Below are positions 1-6,165 of a stretch of DNA of 10,477 nt, in pieces. The stretch is from Vitreoscilla sp. (GTDB lineage: Bacteria; Pseudomonadota; Gammaproteobacteria; Burkholderiales; Burkholderiaceae): the NCBI GenBank assembly GCA_014378125.1, contig JACMOG010000819.1, positions 1 to 10,477 on the forward strand, read 5' to 3'. Made by a program: the position numbers and the translations under genes. Below the pieces are notes generated by a model that ran no database searches, had not been told where the DNA came from, and saw only the letters and a program-made list of their open reading frames with translations. The first letter of the stretch is position 1. Each line of letters opens with the position of its first letter.

Positions 1-251
1 AGCGGGCGAGTGGCCGTCTCGGCCTGCACGCCGATCGGGCCGGCCAGGAAGTCGACGTCGATGAAGTCGTCGTCCGGGGACGTCCAGCGCTCGCGCCGGA
101 ACGGGGGCTCGTCGCCGACGGTGGCGCGCGAGAACAGCGAGGGCCAGATGGTCTGCAGGTGGCCGCCCGGCAGCCACCACGGGGCGCGGTGCGAGGCGAA
201 GGCAGCGGCTGTGAAGGAAGGCATGACGGCGGACAGGGTGGTGCTCGACAT
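1..251 (-). CDS. YheT-family alpha/beta hydrolase, N-terminal part (runs off the left edge)
   Basis: The first 83 codons of a minus-strand gene are present; the rest lies outside the window. Near residues 24-39 the protein reads PWWLPGGHLQTIWPSL, the N-terminal signature of the YheT/COG0429 hydrolases (related to eukaryotic ABHD1/3-type proteins). It is followed by a stretch with RERW-TSPDDDFIDVDFL, which fits the first strands of the alpha/beta fold. The nucleophile, acid and histidine of the triad would lie further on and cannot be checked. Family members are predicted esterases whose physiological substrate is poorly known. The start at 251 gives nine residues before a second in-frame ATG at 224, which is equally possible; neither has a strong Shine-Dalgarno sequence. 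The gene lies 48 bases after the SnoaL-like gene on the same strand, so it is probably the last visible member of the purU transcript. Confidence 0.85.
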   Translation of the reverse strand, partial: MSSTTLSAVMPSFTAAAFASHRAPWWLPGGHLQTIWPSLFSRATVGDEPPFRRERWTSPDDDFIDVDFLAGPIGVQAETATRP

Positions 252-299
252 AGGGAGATGCTCGCCCCGAGCAAGGCATATGCCCGGGAGGCGCTCTCC

Positions 300-749
300 T
301 CAGTGGAGCACGGAAGGGGTATCGATGATCTCGGGAATCTCGTCGGGGGCGCCCGGGCTGGCGTGGTGCGCCACCATGCGCCAGTCTTCGCCCGTCTTCA
401 CGTAGACGTTGGTGGCGACGATCCAGCCGGTGCGCGGTCCGTCGGAGGTGACCACGTCGATGCGCTCGAGCACGCTGTGCACCGCGCTTCCCATGGCGTG
501 CACGCGCTTGACGTGCTCGGGGTGGACCGCGATGGTGCCGTTGGAGAAGATGGCCTCGAACGCCGCGCGCACCGCCTGCGGGCCCACCACGCGCGTGCCG
601 CCGGGGTGCACGCACACCACGTCGTCGTCGTCCGACCAGACGGCCATGAGGCGCTCCAGGTCGCCGTCGCGCACCGCCTCGTAGAACTGGGCTTCGGCGT
701 CCTCGGGGGAGGCCATGAGCGCGGCCGTGCGGGCTTTGGGGTTGGGCAT
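300..749 (-). CDS. SnoaL/NTF2-like (DUF4440/SnoaL_3-type) protein
   Basis: This encodes 149 residues, the usual size of a single-domain NTF2-like cone-fold protein. The order of features fits the family: an N-terminal helix with AEAQFYEAVRDGDLERLMAVW (about 18-38), a cysteine-histidine segment VCVHPGG (45-51), a helix after GPQAVRAAFEAIF, then strands ending in TNVYVKTGEDWRMVAHHASP (about 113-132) with W123 and H128-H129. The last motif is typical of SnoaL_3-like proteins with a pocket for a small molecule. There is no signal peptide, so it is probably cytosolic. The substrate and reaction are unknown, and the residues seen do not prove catalysis. It starts 17 bases after the purU stop and is likely cotranscribed with it, which may hint at a role in handling a formyl-folate product, but that is only a guess from position. 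Another in-frame ATG lies at residue 12. Confidence 0.88.
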   Translation of the reverse strand: MPNPKARTAALMASPEDAEAQFYEAVRDGDLERLMAVWSDDDDVVCVHPGGTRVVGPQAVRAAFEAIFSNGTIAVHPEHVKRVHAMGSAVHSVLERIDVVTSDGPRTGWIVATNVYVKTGEDWRMVAHHASPGAPDEIPEIIDTPSVLH

Positions 750-766
750 GCGACGAGTCCGGTGGA

Positions 767-1672
767 TCAGTTGAACACCACGGTCTTGCGTCCGTTGCGC
801 AACACCCGATGCTCCACATGCCAGCGCACCGCGCGCGCCAGCACGACGCACTCGACGTCGCGCCCGATCGCCGTGATGTCCTCCGGCGTGAGGGTGTGGT
901 CCACGCGCTCGACGTCCTGCTCGATGATCGGGCCCTCGTCCAGGTCGGCGGTGACGTAATGCGCGGTGGCGCCGATCAGCTTCACGCCGCGGTCGTGCGC
1001 CTGGTAGTACGGCTTGGCGCCCTTGAAGCTGGGCAGGAAGCTGTGGTGGATGTTGATGGCGCGGTTGTCGAGCGCGGCGCACAGCTCGGGCGACAGGATC
1101 TGCATGTAGCGCGCCAGCACCACCAGGTCGACGCCGTGTTCCTCGACGAGGGCCTGCACCGCCTGCTCCTGCGCGCGCTTGGCCTCGGCGCTGGCGCCCG
1201 GGGCCAGCGGCAGGTGGTGGAACGGCAGGCCGTAGCTGGCGGCCAGGTCGGCGAACGTGGTGTGGTTGGACACGATGGCCGGGATGTCGATCTCCAACTG
1301 GCCGCTGTGCCAGCGGAACAGCAGGTCGTTCAGGCAGTGGCCGTGCTGGCTCACCATCAGCAGCACGCGCGGGCGGCGGGCCAGCGAATGCAGCTGCGAT
1401 TCCATCTCGAACTGCTGCGTGACGTTGGACAGCATGCGGTCGAGCGTGGCGGCGTCGGCGAGCTGCGTCGGAGCCTCGAAATGCACGCGCATGAAGAAGC
1501 GGCCGGTGGCGCCAGGGCCGATCAGGTCGCCGAACTGCTGCGAATCGATGATGTTGCAGCCGGCCTGGAACAGCAGTCCGGAGACGGCGTGGACGATGCC
1601 CTTGGTGTCGCGGCACGACAACCGGAGAATGAATTCGCGCTCGCGAGAAGGGGAGGCCTGCATACTGTGCAT
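767..1672 (-). CDS. purU: formyltetrahydrofolate deformylase
   Basis: PurU hydrolyses 10-formyltetrahydrofolate to tetrahydrofolate and formate in the cytosol. It balances the one-carbon pools and supplies formate for purine synthesis by PurT. From the ATG at 1672 the protein has 301 residues, close to the usual 280-300. Residues 13-95 form an ACT domain (RLSCRDTKGIVHAVSGLLF, then CNIIDSQQF and GRFFMRV). Residues 102-300 form the PurN-like formyltransferase domain, with LLMVSQHGHCLNDLLFRW, NHTTFADLA and the catalytic segment INIHHSFLPSFKGAKPY. By comparison with PurN, N207, H209 and D245 (in LDEGPII) are the expected catalytic residues, and all are present. A second in-frame ATG at 1663 (residue 4) is a credible alternative, because a -10-like TACAAT overlaps the first ATG. 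Neither has a clear Shine-Dalgarno sequence. It heads the purU/SnoaL/hydrolase cluster and is divergent from the PLD gene. Confidence 0.97.
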   Translation of the reverse strand: MHSMQASPSREREFILRLSCRDTKGIVHAVSGLLFQAGCNIIDSQQFGDLIGPGATGRFFMRVHFEAPTQLADAATLDRMLSNVTQQFEMESQLHSLARRPRVLLMVSQHGHCLNDLLFRWHSGQLEIDIPAIVSNHTTFADLAASYGLPFHHLPLAPGASAEAKRAQEQAVQALVEEHGVDLVVLARYMQILSPELCAALDNRAINIHHSFLPSFKGAKPYYQAHDRGVKLIGATAHYVTADLDEGPIIEQDVERVDHTLTPEDITAIGRDVECVVLARAVRWHVEHRVLRNGRKTVVFN

Positions 1673-1676
1673 TGTA
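1671..1676 (-). promoter_or_regulatory. possible -10 element of purU
   Basis: On the minus strand the hexamer TACAAT (five of six matches to TATAAT) lies seven bases before the ATG at 1663 and overlaps the ATG at 1672. If it is a true -10 box, transcription would begin at or just before 1663, which would favour that start and give an almost leaderless mRNA. I see no good -35 hexamer at 16-18 bases upstream, so this is tentative. Confidence 0.3.
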
Positions 1677-1765
1677 AGGAGGGCCCGCTGCTGTCGGGCA
1701 CGCGAGTTGCCAAACCGCCCTGCGCCAACCGGCTTCTCCGTCGACGTCAACACAAGAAGAACTCC

Positions 1766-3166
1766 ATGCCCCCCGTTCCCTCGTTTCTTGTCCGCATCGC
1801 CAGCGGCTGCGCGTTCGCGCTCCTGGCCGCGTGCAGCTCCCTGCCGACGATCGCGCCCGACAACGCCGAGGCCGCGGGCACCGGGGACGTGCGCATCGAT
1901 GGCGCGCACGGCCCGTTGTCGCCGGCCGCCCGGAAACGCGTGCTGGCGAAGCTGCAGGCCGCGGGCCAGGACACCGACATCTTCGAGCGCCACCTCGCGT
2001 ACGAACAGGAGATCGTGGGCTCGCCGCTGTCGGCCGGCAACCGGGTGACGCTGCTGCAGGACGGCCCGTCCACCTACCAGGCGCTGTACGCGGCGATGGC
2101 CGGCGCGAAGAACTCCATCGACATGGAGAGCTACATCTTCGAGGACGACGAGGTGGGCCAGCGCTTCGCCAAGGAGCTGAAGGCGGCCGTGGCCCGCGGC
2201 GTCGTCGTCAACCTCATCTACGACGGGGTGGGCTCGCTCGGCACGCCCAAGGCGTTCTTCGACGACCTGGCGGCCAACGGCGTCAACGAGCTGCAGTTCA
2301 ACCCGATCGATCCGCTCAAGGCCAAGGCCGGTTGGGACGTGAACTCGCGCGACCACCGCAAGCTCACCATCATCGACGGCCGCACCGTCTTCGTGGGCGG
2401 CATCAACATCAGCAGCGTCTACTCGGGCGGCTCGTTCAGCCAGCACTCGAAGGAGCGTCCGGGCCACGGCTCCAAGGTGCCGTGGCGCGACACCGACCTG
2501 CAGATCGACGGCCCGGTGGTGGCCGACTTCCAGAAGCTGTTCATGGACACCTGGGCGCGCCAGAAGGGCAAGCCGATGGCCAGCGCCGACTACTTTCCCG
2601 ACGTGGGCCGCCAGGGCGACGTCGTCGTCCGCGCGATCGGCGGCACGTCCACCGAGCCCTACAGCCAGATCTACGCGACGCTCGTCTCGGCCATCCGCAG
2701 CTCGTCGACGTCGATCCTGCTGGCCAACGCCTATTTCGATCCCGACCCGCAGCTGATCGGCGCCATCGAGGACGCGGCCCGGCGCGGCGTCGACGTGCAG
2801 ATCCTGCTGCCGAGCGTCAGCGACTCGTGGCTGGTGATGAGCGCGGGCCGGCGCCACTACGGCGACCTGCTGGAGGCGGGCGTGAAGATCTACGAGCGCC
2901 AGGGCGCGCTGCTGCACGCCAAGACCACGCTGATCGACGGCGTGTGGAGCGCGGTCGGCTCCACCAACCTCGACTGGCGCAGCTTCCTGCACAACGACGA
3001 GATCGACGCCATCGTGCTGAGCCAGAGCTTCGGCGACCAGATGCGCGCGGCGTTCCAGGCCGACCTGGCGCTGTCGCAGCCGGTGACGATGGCGCAATGG
3101 TCGCACCGCGGGCTTGTGAAGCGCGTGCAGGAAATCACCGCAGGGATGTGGGAATATTGGCTATGA
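1766..3166 (+). CDS. phospholipase D / cardiolipin-synthase-like lipoprotein
   Basis: This encodes 466 residues with two complete HKD motifs: H197-K199-D204 in DHRKLTIIDG and H384-K386-D391 in LHAKTTLIDG. Each is followed by the family's serine/asparagine segment (GGINIS; GSTNLDWRS). Two such motifs in one chain form the single active site of bacterial PLD-superfamily phosphatidyltransferases and cardiolipin synthases of the ClsB/ClsC type. The N-terminus carries a hydrophobic signal ending in the lipobox L20-A21-A22-C23, so the protein is predicted to be lipidated at C23 and to act in the periplasm, on the inner or outer membrane. A lipid anchor is unlike classical ClsA, which has two membrane helices. 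Likely substrates are phosphatidylglycerol or other phospholipids, but the reaction (cardiolipin synthesis, transphosphatidylation or hydrolysis) cannot be decided here. The start at 1766 is chosen because it gives a complete lipoprotein signal; AAGAAG at 1754-1759 is a weak ribosome site. Its stop overlaps the next gene by ATGA, which suggests translational coupling. Confidence 0.93.
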   Translation: MPPVPSFLVRIASGCAFALLAACSSLPTIAPDNAEAAGTGDVRIDGAHGPLSPAARKRVLAKLQAAGQDTDIFERHLAYEQEIVGSPLSAGNRVTLLQDGPSTYQALYAAMAGAKNSIDMESYIFEDDEVGQRFAKELKAAVARGVVVNLIYDGVGSLGTPKAFFDDLAANGVNELQFNPIDPLKAKAGWDVNSRDHRKLTIIDGRTVFVGGINISSVYSGGSFSQHSKERPGHGSKVPWRDTDLQIDGPVVADFQKLFMDTWARQKGKPMASADYFPDVGRQGDVVVRAIGGTSTEPYSQIYATLVSAIRSSSTSILLANAYFDPDPQLIGAIEDAARRGVDVQILLPSVSDSWLVMSAGRRHYGDLLEAGVKIYERQGALLHAKTTLIDGVWSAVGSTNLDWRSFLHNDEIDAIVLSQSFGDQMRAAFQADLALSQPVTMAQWSHRGLVKRVQEITAGMWEYWL

Positions 3167-4023
3167 ACTCGCAACCACGCTTCGCTAACCGACCGTTGAA
3201 GCCGGCACTCGTCCTCTGCGCGCTGCTTACGTGCGCGGGTGTCGCCCGCGCGCAGGACGCCGCGTCGCTGCACGCGCGCTTCGACGCGCTGCAGGACAAG
3301 CTGGCGCACAACCCGTACGGGCGCCCGCTGGTGCTGCAGTCCACGCAGAGCTCCGACCACCTCGAGGGCGAGGTCTATGCCCGCGTCGACCAGCCCTACG
3401 CCATGGTGCAGAAGGCGCTCGACGGCCCGCAGAACTGGTGCGGCATCCTCATCCTGCACCTCAACGTGAAGATGTGCCACGCGCAGGCCGCGGGCCTCGA
3501 CATGGCGCTGGGCCGCAAGTACGACCAGCCGGTGGACGACGCGTACAAGCTGCACTTCGACTACAAGTCGGCGGTCAACGGCGCCGACTACCTGAAGACC
3601 GAGCTGACCTCGGGCGACGGCCCGCTGGGCACCAGGGACTACCGCATCGCCGTGGAGGCCGCGCCGCTAGCCGCCGCCCACACGATGCTGCACATGAGCT
3701 ACGCCTACGGCTTCGGCTTCACCGCGCGCGTGGCGATGAACGCCTACCTTGCGACGGCCGGCAGCGACAAGGTGGGCTTCAGCGTCGCGGGCAAGGACAA
3801 CGACGGCAAGCCTACCTACGTGGGCGGCGTCCGCGGCCTGGTCGAGCGCAACACCATGCGCTACTACCTGGCCATCGACGACTACGTCGCCGCCCCGGCT
3901 CCGGCGCAGCTCGAGCAGCGCCTGAACGCCTGGTTCGACGCCACGGAGCGCTATCCGCGCCAGCTGCACGAGATGGAGAAGAACGACTACCTGACGATGA
4001 AGCGCGACGAGGCGAAGCGCTAG
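3163..4023 (+). CDS. unrecognised exported protein coupled to the PLD lipoprotein
   Basis: I do not recognise a named family for this 286-residue protein. A Sec signal peptide is clear: basic start (NRPLKP), hydrophobic core ALVLCALLTCAGV and a cleavage site near ARA-QD (residues 28-32), so the mature protein is probably periplasmic, with no further membrane segment. The mature part is rich in aromatic and polar residues. It has two close cysteines, C93 in NWCGIL and C105 in VKMCHAQ, that could form a disulfide. Its layout (GEVYARVDQPYAMVQKAL, then NWCGILILHLNVKMC, then strand-like blocks such as RIAVEAAP and TMLHMSYAYGFGFTARVAM, and a C-terminal helix at about 248-275) resembles START/SRPBCC lipid-binding proteins, but this is an impression, not a match. 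The start codon lies inside the PLD stop (ATGA), so the two are very likely one operon and may work on the same lipid. The ATG at 3163 is the first that gives a complete signal peptide. Confidence 0.88.
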   Translation: MNSQPRFANRPLKPALVLCALLTCAGVARAQDAASLHARFDALQDKLAHNPYGRPLVLQSTQSSDHLEGEVYARVDQPYAMVQKALDGPQNWCGILILHLNVKMCHAQAAGLDMALGRKYDQPVDDAYKLHFDYKSAVNGADYLKTELTSGDGPLGTRDYRIAVEAAPLAAAHTMLHMSYAYGFGFTARVAMNAYLATAGSDKVGFSVAGKDNDGKPTYVGGVRGLVERNTMRYYLAIDDYVAAPAPAQLEQRLNAWFDATERYPRQLHEMEKNDYLTMKRDEAKR

Positions 4024-4071
4024 GAGCCTGCGAACGAGCGCGTCACGACCACTCTTCCACGGGGTTTGGCG

Positions 4072-5091
4072 TCACTTCAACTCGTAGGCGAACGTCCGCA
4101 CCGTCATGCCGCCACCCAGCATGCCGCGGCACAGCGGCTCCACGGGGCGTTGTACAGCTCCAGCTCGTGCCCTGTCCAGGTCCAGAAGGCGTCGTCGCCG
4201 CAGTCGTTCTCCGCGCGGCCCTTGCCGATGGAGCGCAGCGATCCGCCGCCGCCTTCCCATTGCACGTTCATGGCCAGCGGCTGCGAGGAGCCGTCGGCCT
4301 GGGGAAACGCCAGGCGCCTGGCCGCAGGGCGGCCGGTCGTCCACGAGCCACGCGGCGTAGGCCGACTGGAACGCGCCGCGCTGGCACTCGCGCAGCACGA
4401 TCACCTGGTCGTCGGAGACGCGATGGATGGCCACGTCGGCGCCGTCGACTCCTTCCTTCAGCGGCGCGTTGCAGTCCGCGCCGAGGGACGGCAGCACCAG
4501 CTTGAGCAACGCCGGATCGGTGGACTTGAGCGCGAAGTTGGGCGCCGGGTGCGGATGCAGCGCCGGCAGCGCGTCCGGCACGCCGCGTTCGTCGTGCGCG
4601 CCCTTGCGCACCAGCGCGCCGCGCGTGCCCACGCGACCCTGCAGGTCGTCCATCTTCAGCAGCGCCGCCTTGAGCCCGTTGAGCGACAGCGTGTAGCGCT
4701 CGGTTTCGAATCCGACCGTGATGTCCTGGCGTTCCAGCAGGCTTGGCAGGACGCGCGCGAAGCCCGCGACGTCCAGGTCGCCATCCAGCGGGGCGCTCAC
4801 GCGGACGTGGTCGGCGACCAGGAGGCGGAACGGCCCGGTGCGCGCGCCCTGCGGCGTCTCCACCTTGAGGCGTGCGCGCACGGGCGTGCCCGCGCCCGCC
4901 TCGCGGGCGATCCACAACATCACCGGCTGCGACGCGCTGCCCTCGGCGCGAAAGCCCGCCGCCTCGCAGCCGCCGGCGTTGTCGCAGCTGACGATCCAGT
5001 CCTTGAACACGAACACCTCCGCACGCGCCGGGGCGGCGAAGCCGACGAGGGCCGCGGCGGCCAGGGGCAGGAACCGGCGAAGCGGGGACAT
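4072..5091 (-). CDS. DUF1176 exported protein with a frame-shifted C-terminal patch
   Basis: The open frame has 339 residues, with a signal peptide (MSPLRRF, hydrophobic core, cleavage near ARA-EV at 24-25). The mature N-terminus FVFKDWIVSCDNAGGCEA is typical of DUF1176 proteins, which are periplasmic and of unknown function. Residues 1-252 and the last ~23 (EPLCRGMLGGG onward) fit the family. Between them, about 4335 to 4144, the open frame reads arginine-rich nonsense, while the neighbouring frame reads a plausible sequence including AENDCGDDAFWTWTGHELEL, the expected tryptophan-rich tail. An extra C in GACGACCGG (4335/4336) and a missing C in a four-C run (4144-4147) would explain this; correcting both gives a normal protein of the same length. 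Alternative starts at 5103 and 5109 only lengthen the signal peptide. The gene converges on the exported-protein gene at 4023 and is divergent from ybiB. Confidence 0.8.
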   Translation of the reverse strand: MSPLRRFLPLAAAALVGFAAPARAEVFVFKDWIVSCDNAGGCEAAGFRAEGSASQPVMLWIAREAGAGTPVRARLKVETPQGARTGPFRLLVADHVRVSAPLDGDLDVAGFARVLPSLLERQDITVGFETERYTLSLNGLKAALLKMDDLQGRVGTRGALVRKGAHDERGVPDALPALHPHPAPNFALKSTDPALLKLVLPSLGADCNAPLKEGVDGADVAIHRVSDDQVIVLRECQRGAFQSAYAAWLVDDRPPCGQAPGVSPGRRLLAAAGHERAMGRRRRIAALHRQGPRGERLRRRRLLDLDRARAGAVQRPVEPLCRGMLGGGMTVRTFAYELK

Positions 5092-5161
5092 GAGCGCAGG
5101 CATGGGCATCTGATGAGAGTGGCCAGGGCCGCAGCCTAACCCAACCCTGGCGACGACTTGC

Positions 5162-5167
5162 GACAAT
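5162..5167 (+). promoter_or_regulatory. possible -10 element upstream of ybiB
   Basis: The hexamer GACAAT in the context TTGCGACAATGGCGCG lies six bases before the ATG of an 11-codon open frame at 5174 and 38 bases before the ybiB start. It resembles the -10 hexamer TATAAT at four of six positions. No convincing -35 hexamer is visible at the right distance. It is listed because similar motifs precede purU and the TrmH-family gene here. Confidence 0.3.
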
Positions 5168-5173
5168 GGCGCG

Positions 5174-5209
5174 ATGAACCCGCCCCGCCGCGCCGGACGC
5201 CGCCCATGA
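5174..5209 (+). promoter_or_regulatory. possible 11-residue leader open frame before ybiB
   Basis: An ATG at 5174 opens a frame encoding MNPPRRAGRRP, whose TGA stop (5207-5209) overlaps the ybiB start as ATGA. The frame is short, and arginine- and proline-rich codons are common by chance in this GC-rich DNA. Ribosomes ending here could restart on ybiB, which has no clear Shine-Dalgarno sequence of its own. Function is unproven and the open frame may be accidental. Confidence 0.25.
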
Positions 5210-6144
5210 CCATCGCCCCCTACCTGCGTGAGATCGGCCGTGGCAAGGACGGCGCGCGCTCGCTCACGCGCGAACAGGCCACCGACCTGATGGCCCGGCT
5301 GCTCGACGGCCAGGTGAGCGACGTCGAGGCCGGCGCGTTCGCCATCGCCATGCGCATCAAGGGCGAGACGCCCGAGGAGCTGGCCGGCTTCATGGACGCG
5401 GTGGCCCCGCGCCTGCTGCCGATGCCCGCGCCGCCGGCCGCGGGCGCCGTGGTGCTGCCGTCGTACAACGGGGCGCGCAAGCTGCCCAACCTCGTGCCGC
5501 TGCTGGCGCTGCAACTGGCGCGGGGGGGCCTGCCGGTGCTGGTGCACGGGCTGGAGGAAGACCCGGGCCGCGTCACCACCGCCGCCGTCTTCACCGCGCT
5601 GGGCCTGCCGCCGGTGCGCGACGCCACCGGCGTGGCCGCGCGCTGGGCCGCCGGCGCGCCGGCCTTCATCGCCACCGACGACCTGCACCCGTCGCTGGCC
5701 CGCGTGCTGGGGCTGCGCCGCCTCATCGGGCTGCGCAACCCGGCGCACTCGCTGGCCAAGCTGCTGCCCGCGCTGGGGCTGCAGCGCAACGTGGCGCGGG
5801 TGGTCAACCACACGCATCCCGAATACGCCGCCAGCCTGGGCGAGTTCCTCGCGCTCACGCGCGCCACGGCGCTGCTGATGCGCGGCACCGAGGGCGAGCC
5901 GGTGGCCGACGCGCGGCGCTGCCCGAAGCTCACCGCGTTCCTGGACGGCGTGGAGCAGCCGGCGCTGTCGGTGCCCGCGCAGGCGGGCTCGCTGGCGACG
6001 TTGCCGGAACTGCCGACGGCCATCGATCCGGTGTCGACCGCCACCTACATCGGCGAGGTGATGGCCGGCGCGAAGCCGCTGCCCGCCCCGATCGCCACCC
6101 AGATGATGGCGTTGCGCGCGCTCGCGGACGCGGGACGCGCCTGA
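5206..6144 (+). CDS. ybiB: YbiB / TrpD2-like nucleic-acid-binding protein
   Basis: This encodes 312 residues, the normal length for YbiB (TrpD2). The family has the fold of anthranilate phosphoribosyltransferase (TrpD) and nucleoside phosphorylases, but E. coli YbiB is a dimeric, non-specific nucleic-acid-binding protein with no demonstrated transferase activity. Residues 3-68 are the N-terminal helical domain (IAPYLREIGRGKDGARSLT, then LMARLLDGQVSDVEAGAFAI). The central domain has YNGARKLPN (87-95) where TrpD has its glycine-rich phosphoribosyl-pyrophosphate loop. Later come LRNPAHSLAKLLP (176-188) and RGTEGEPVADARR (226-238), both typical of YbiB. Because the TrpD glycine loop is absent, tryptophan synthesis is unlikely. 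The ATG at 5206 gives the characteristic start MTIAPYLREIGRG. The gene stands alone: it is divergent from the DUF1176 gene and convergent with the kinase, which ends 21 bases after its stop. Confidence 0.93.
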   Translation: MTIAPYLREIGRGKDGARSLTREQATDLMARLLDGQVSDVEAGAFAIAMRIKGETPEELAGFMDAVAPRLLPMPAPPAAGAVVLPSYNGARKLPNLVPLLALQLARGGLPVLVHGLEEDPGRVTTAAVFTALGLPPVRDATGVAARWAAGAPAFIATDDLHPSLARVLGLRRLIGLRNPAHSLAKLLPALGLQRNVARVVNHTHPEYAASLGEFLALTRATALLMRGTEGEPVADARRCPKLTAFLDGVEQPALSVPAQAGSLATLPELPTAIDPVSTATYIGEVMAGAKPLPAPIATQMMALRALADAGRA

Positions 6145-6165
6145 GACAGGAGCCTGCGCAGACGC

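Noticed and set aside
1675..1682. Strong Shine-Dalgarno-like TAAGGAGG on the plus strand
   Set aside because: No ATG, GTG or TTG lies at a suitable distance; only CTG codons follow. The PLD lipoprotein signal clearly begins at 1766, so this is probably chance.
767..3106. A 779-residue minus-strand open frame covering purU and the antisense of the PLD gene, and a 785-residue plus-strand frame from 809 covering the antisense of purU
   Set aside because: Only the purU part (767-1672) and the PLD part (1766-3166) show family motifs. The rest is low-complexity Arg/Ala/Val/His sequence, typical of open antisense frames in GC-rich DNA.
5092..5817. N-terminal extension of the DUF1176 frame over ybiB on the opposite strand
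   Set aside because: The extension is antisense to ybiB and low in complexity, while a proper signal peptide begins at 5091-5109.
4022..6158. An 11-base repeat AGGAGCCTGCG just after the stops at 4023 and 6144, both at convergent gene ends
   Set aside because: Repeats of this length are expected by chance several times in 10 kb, and neither copy forms a hairpin with a T run.
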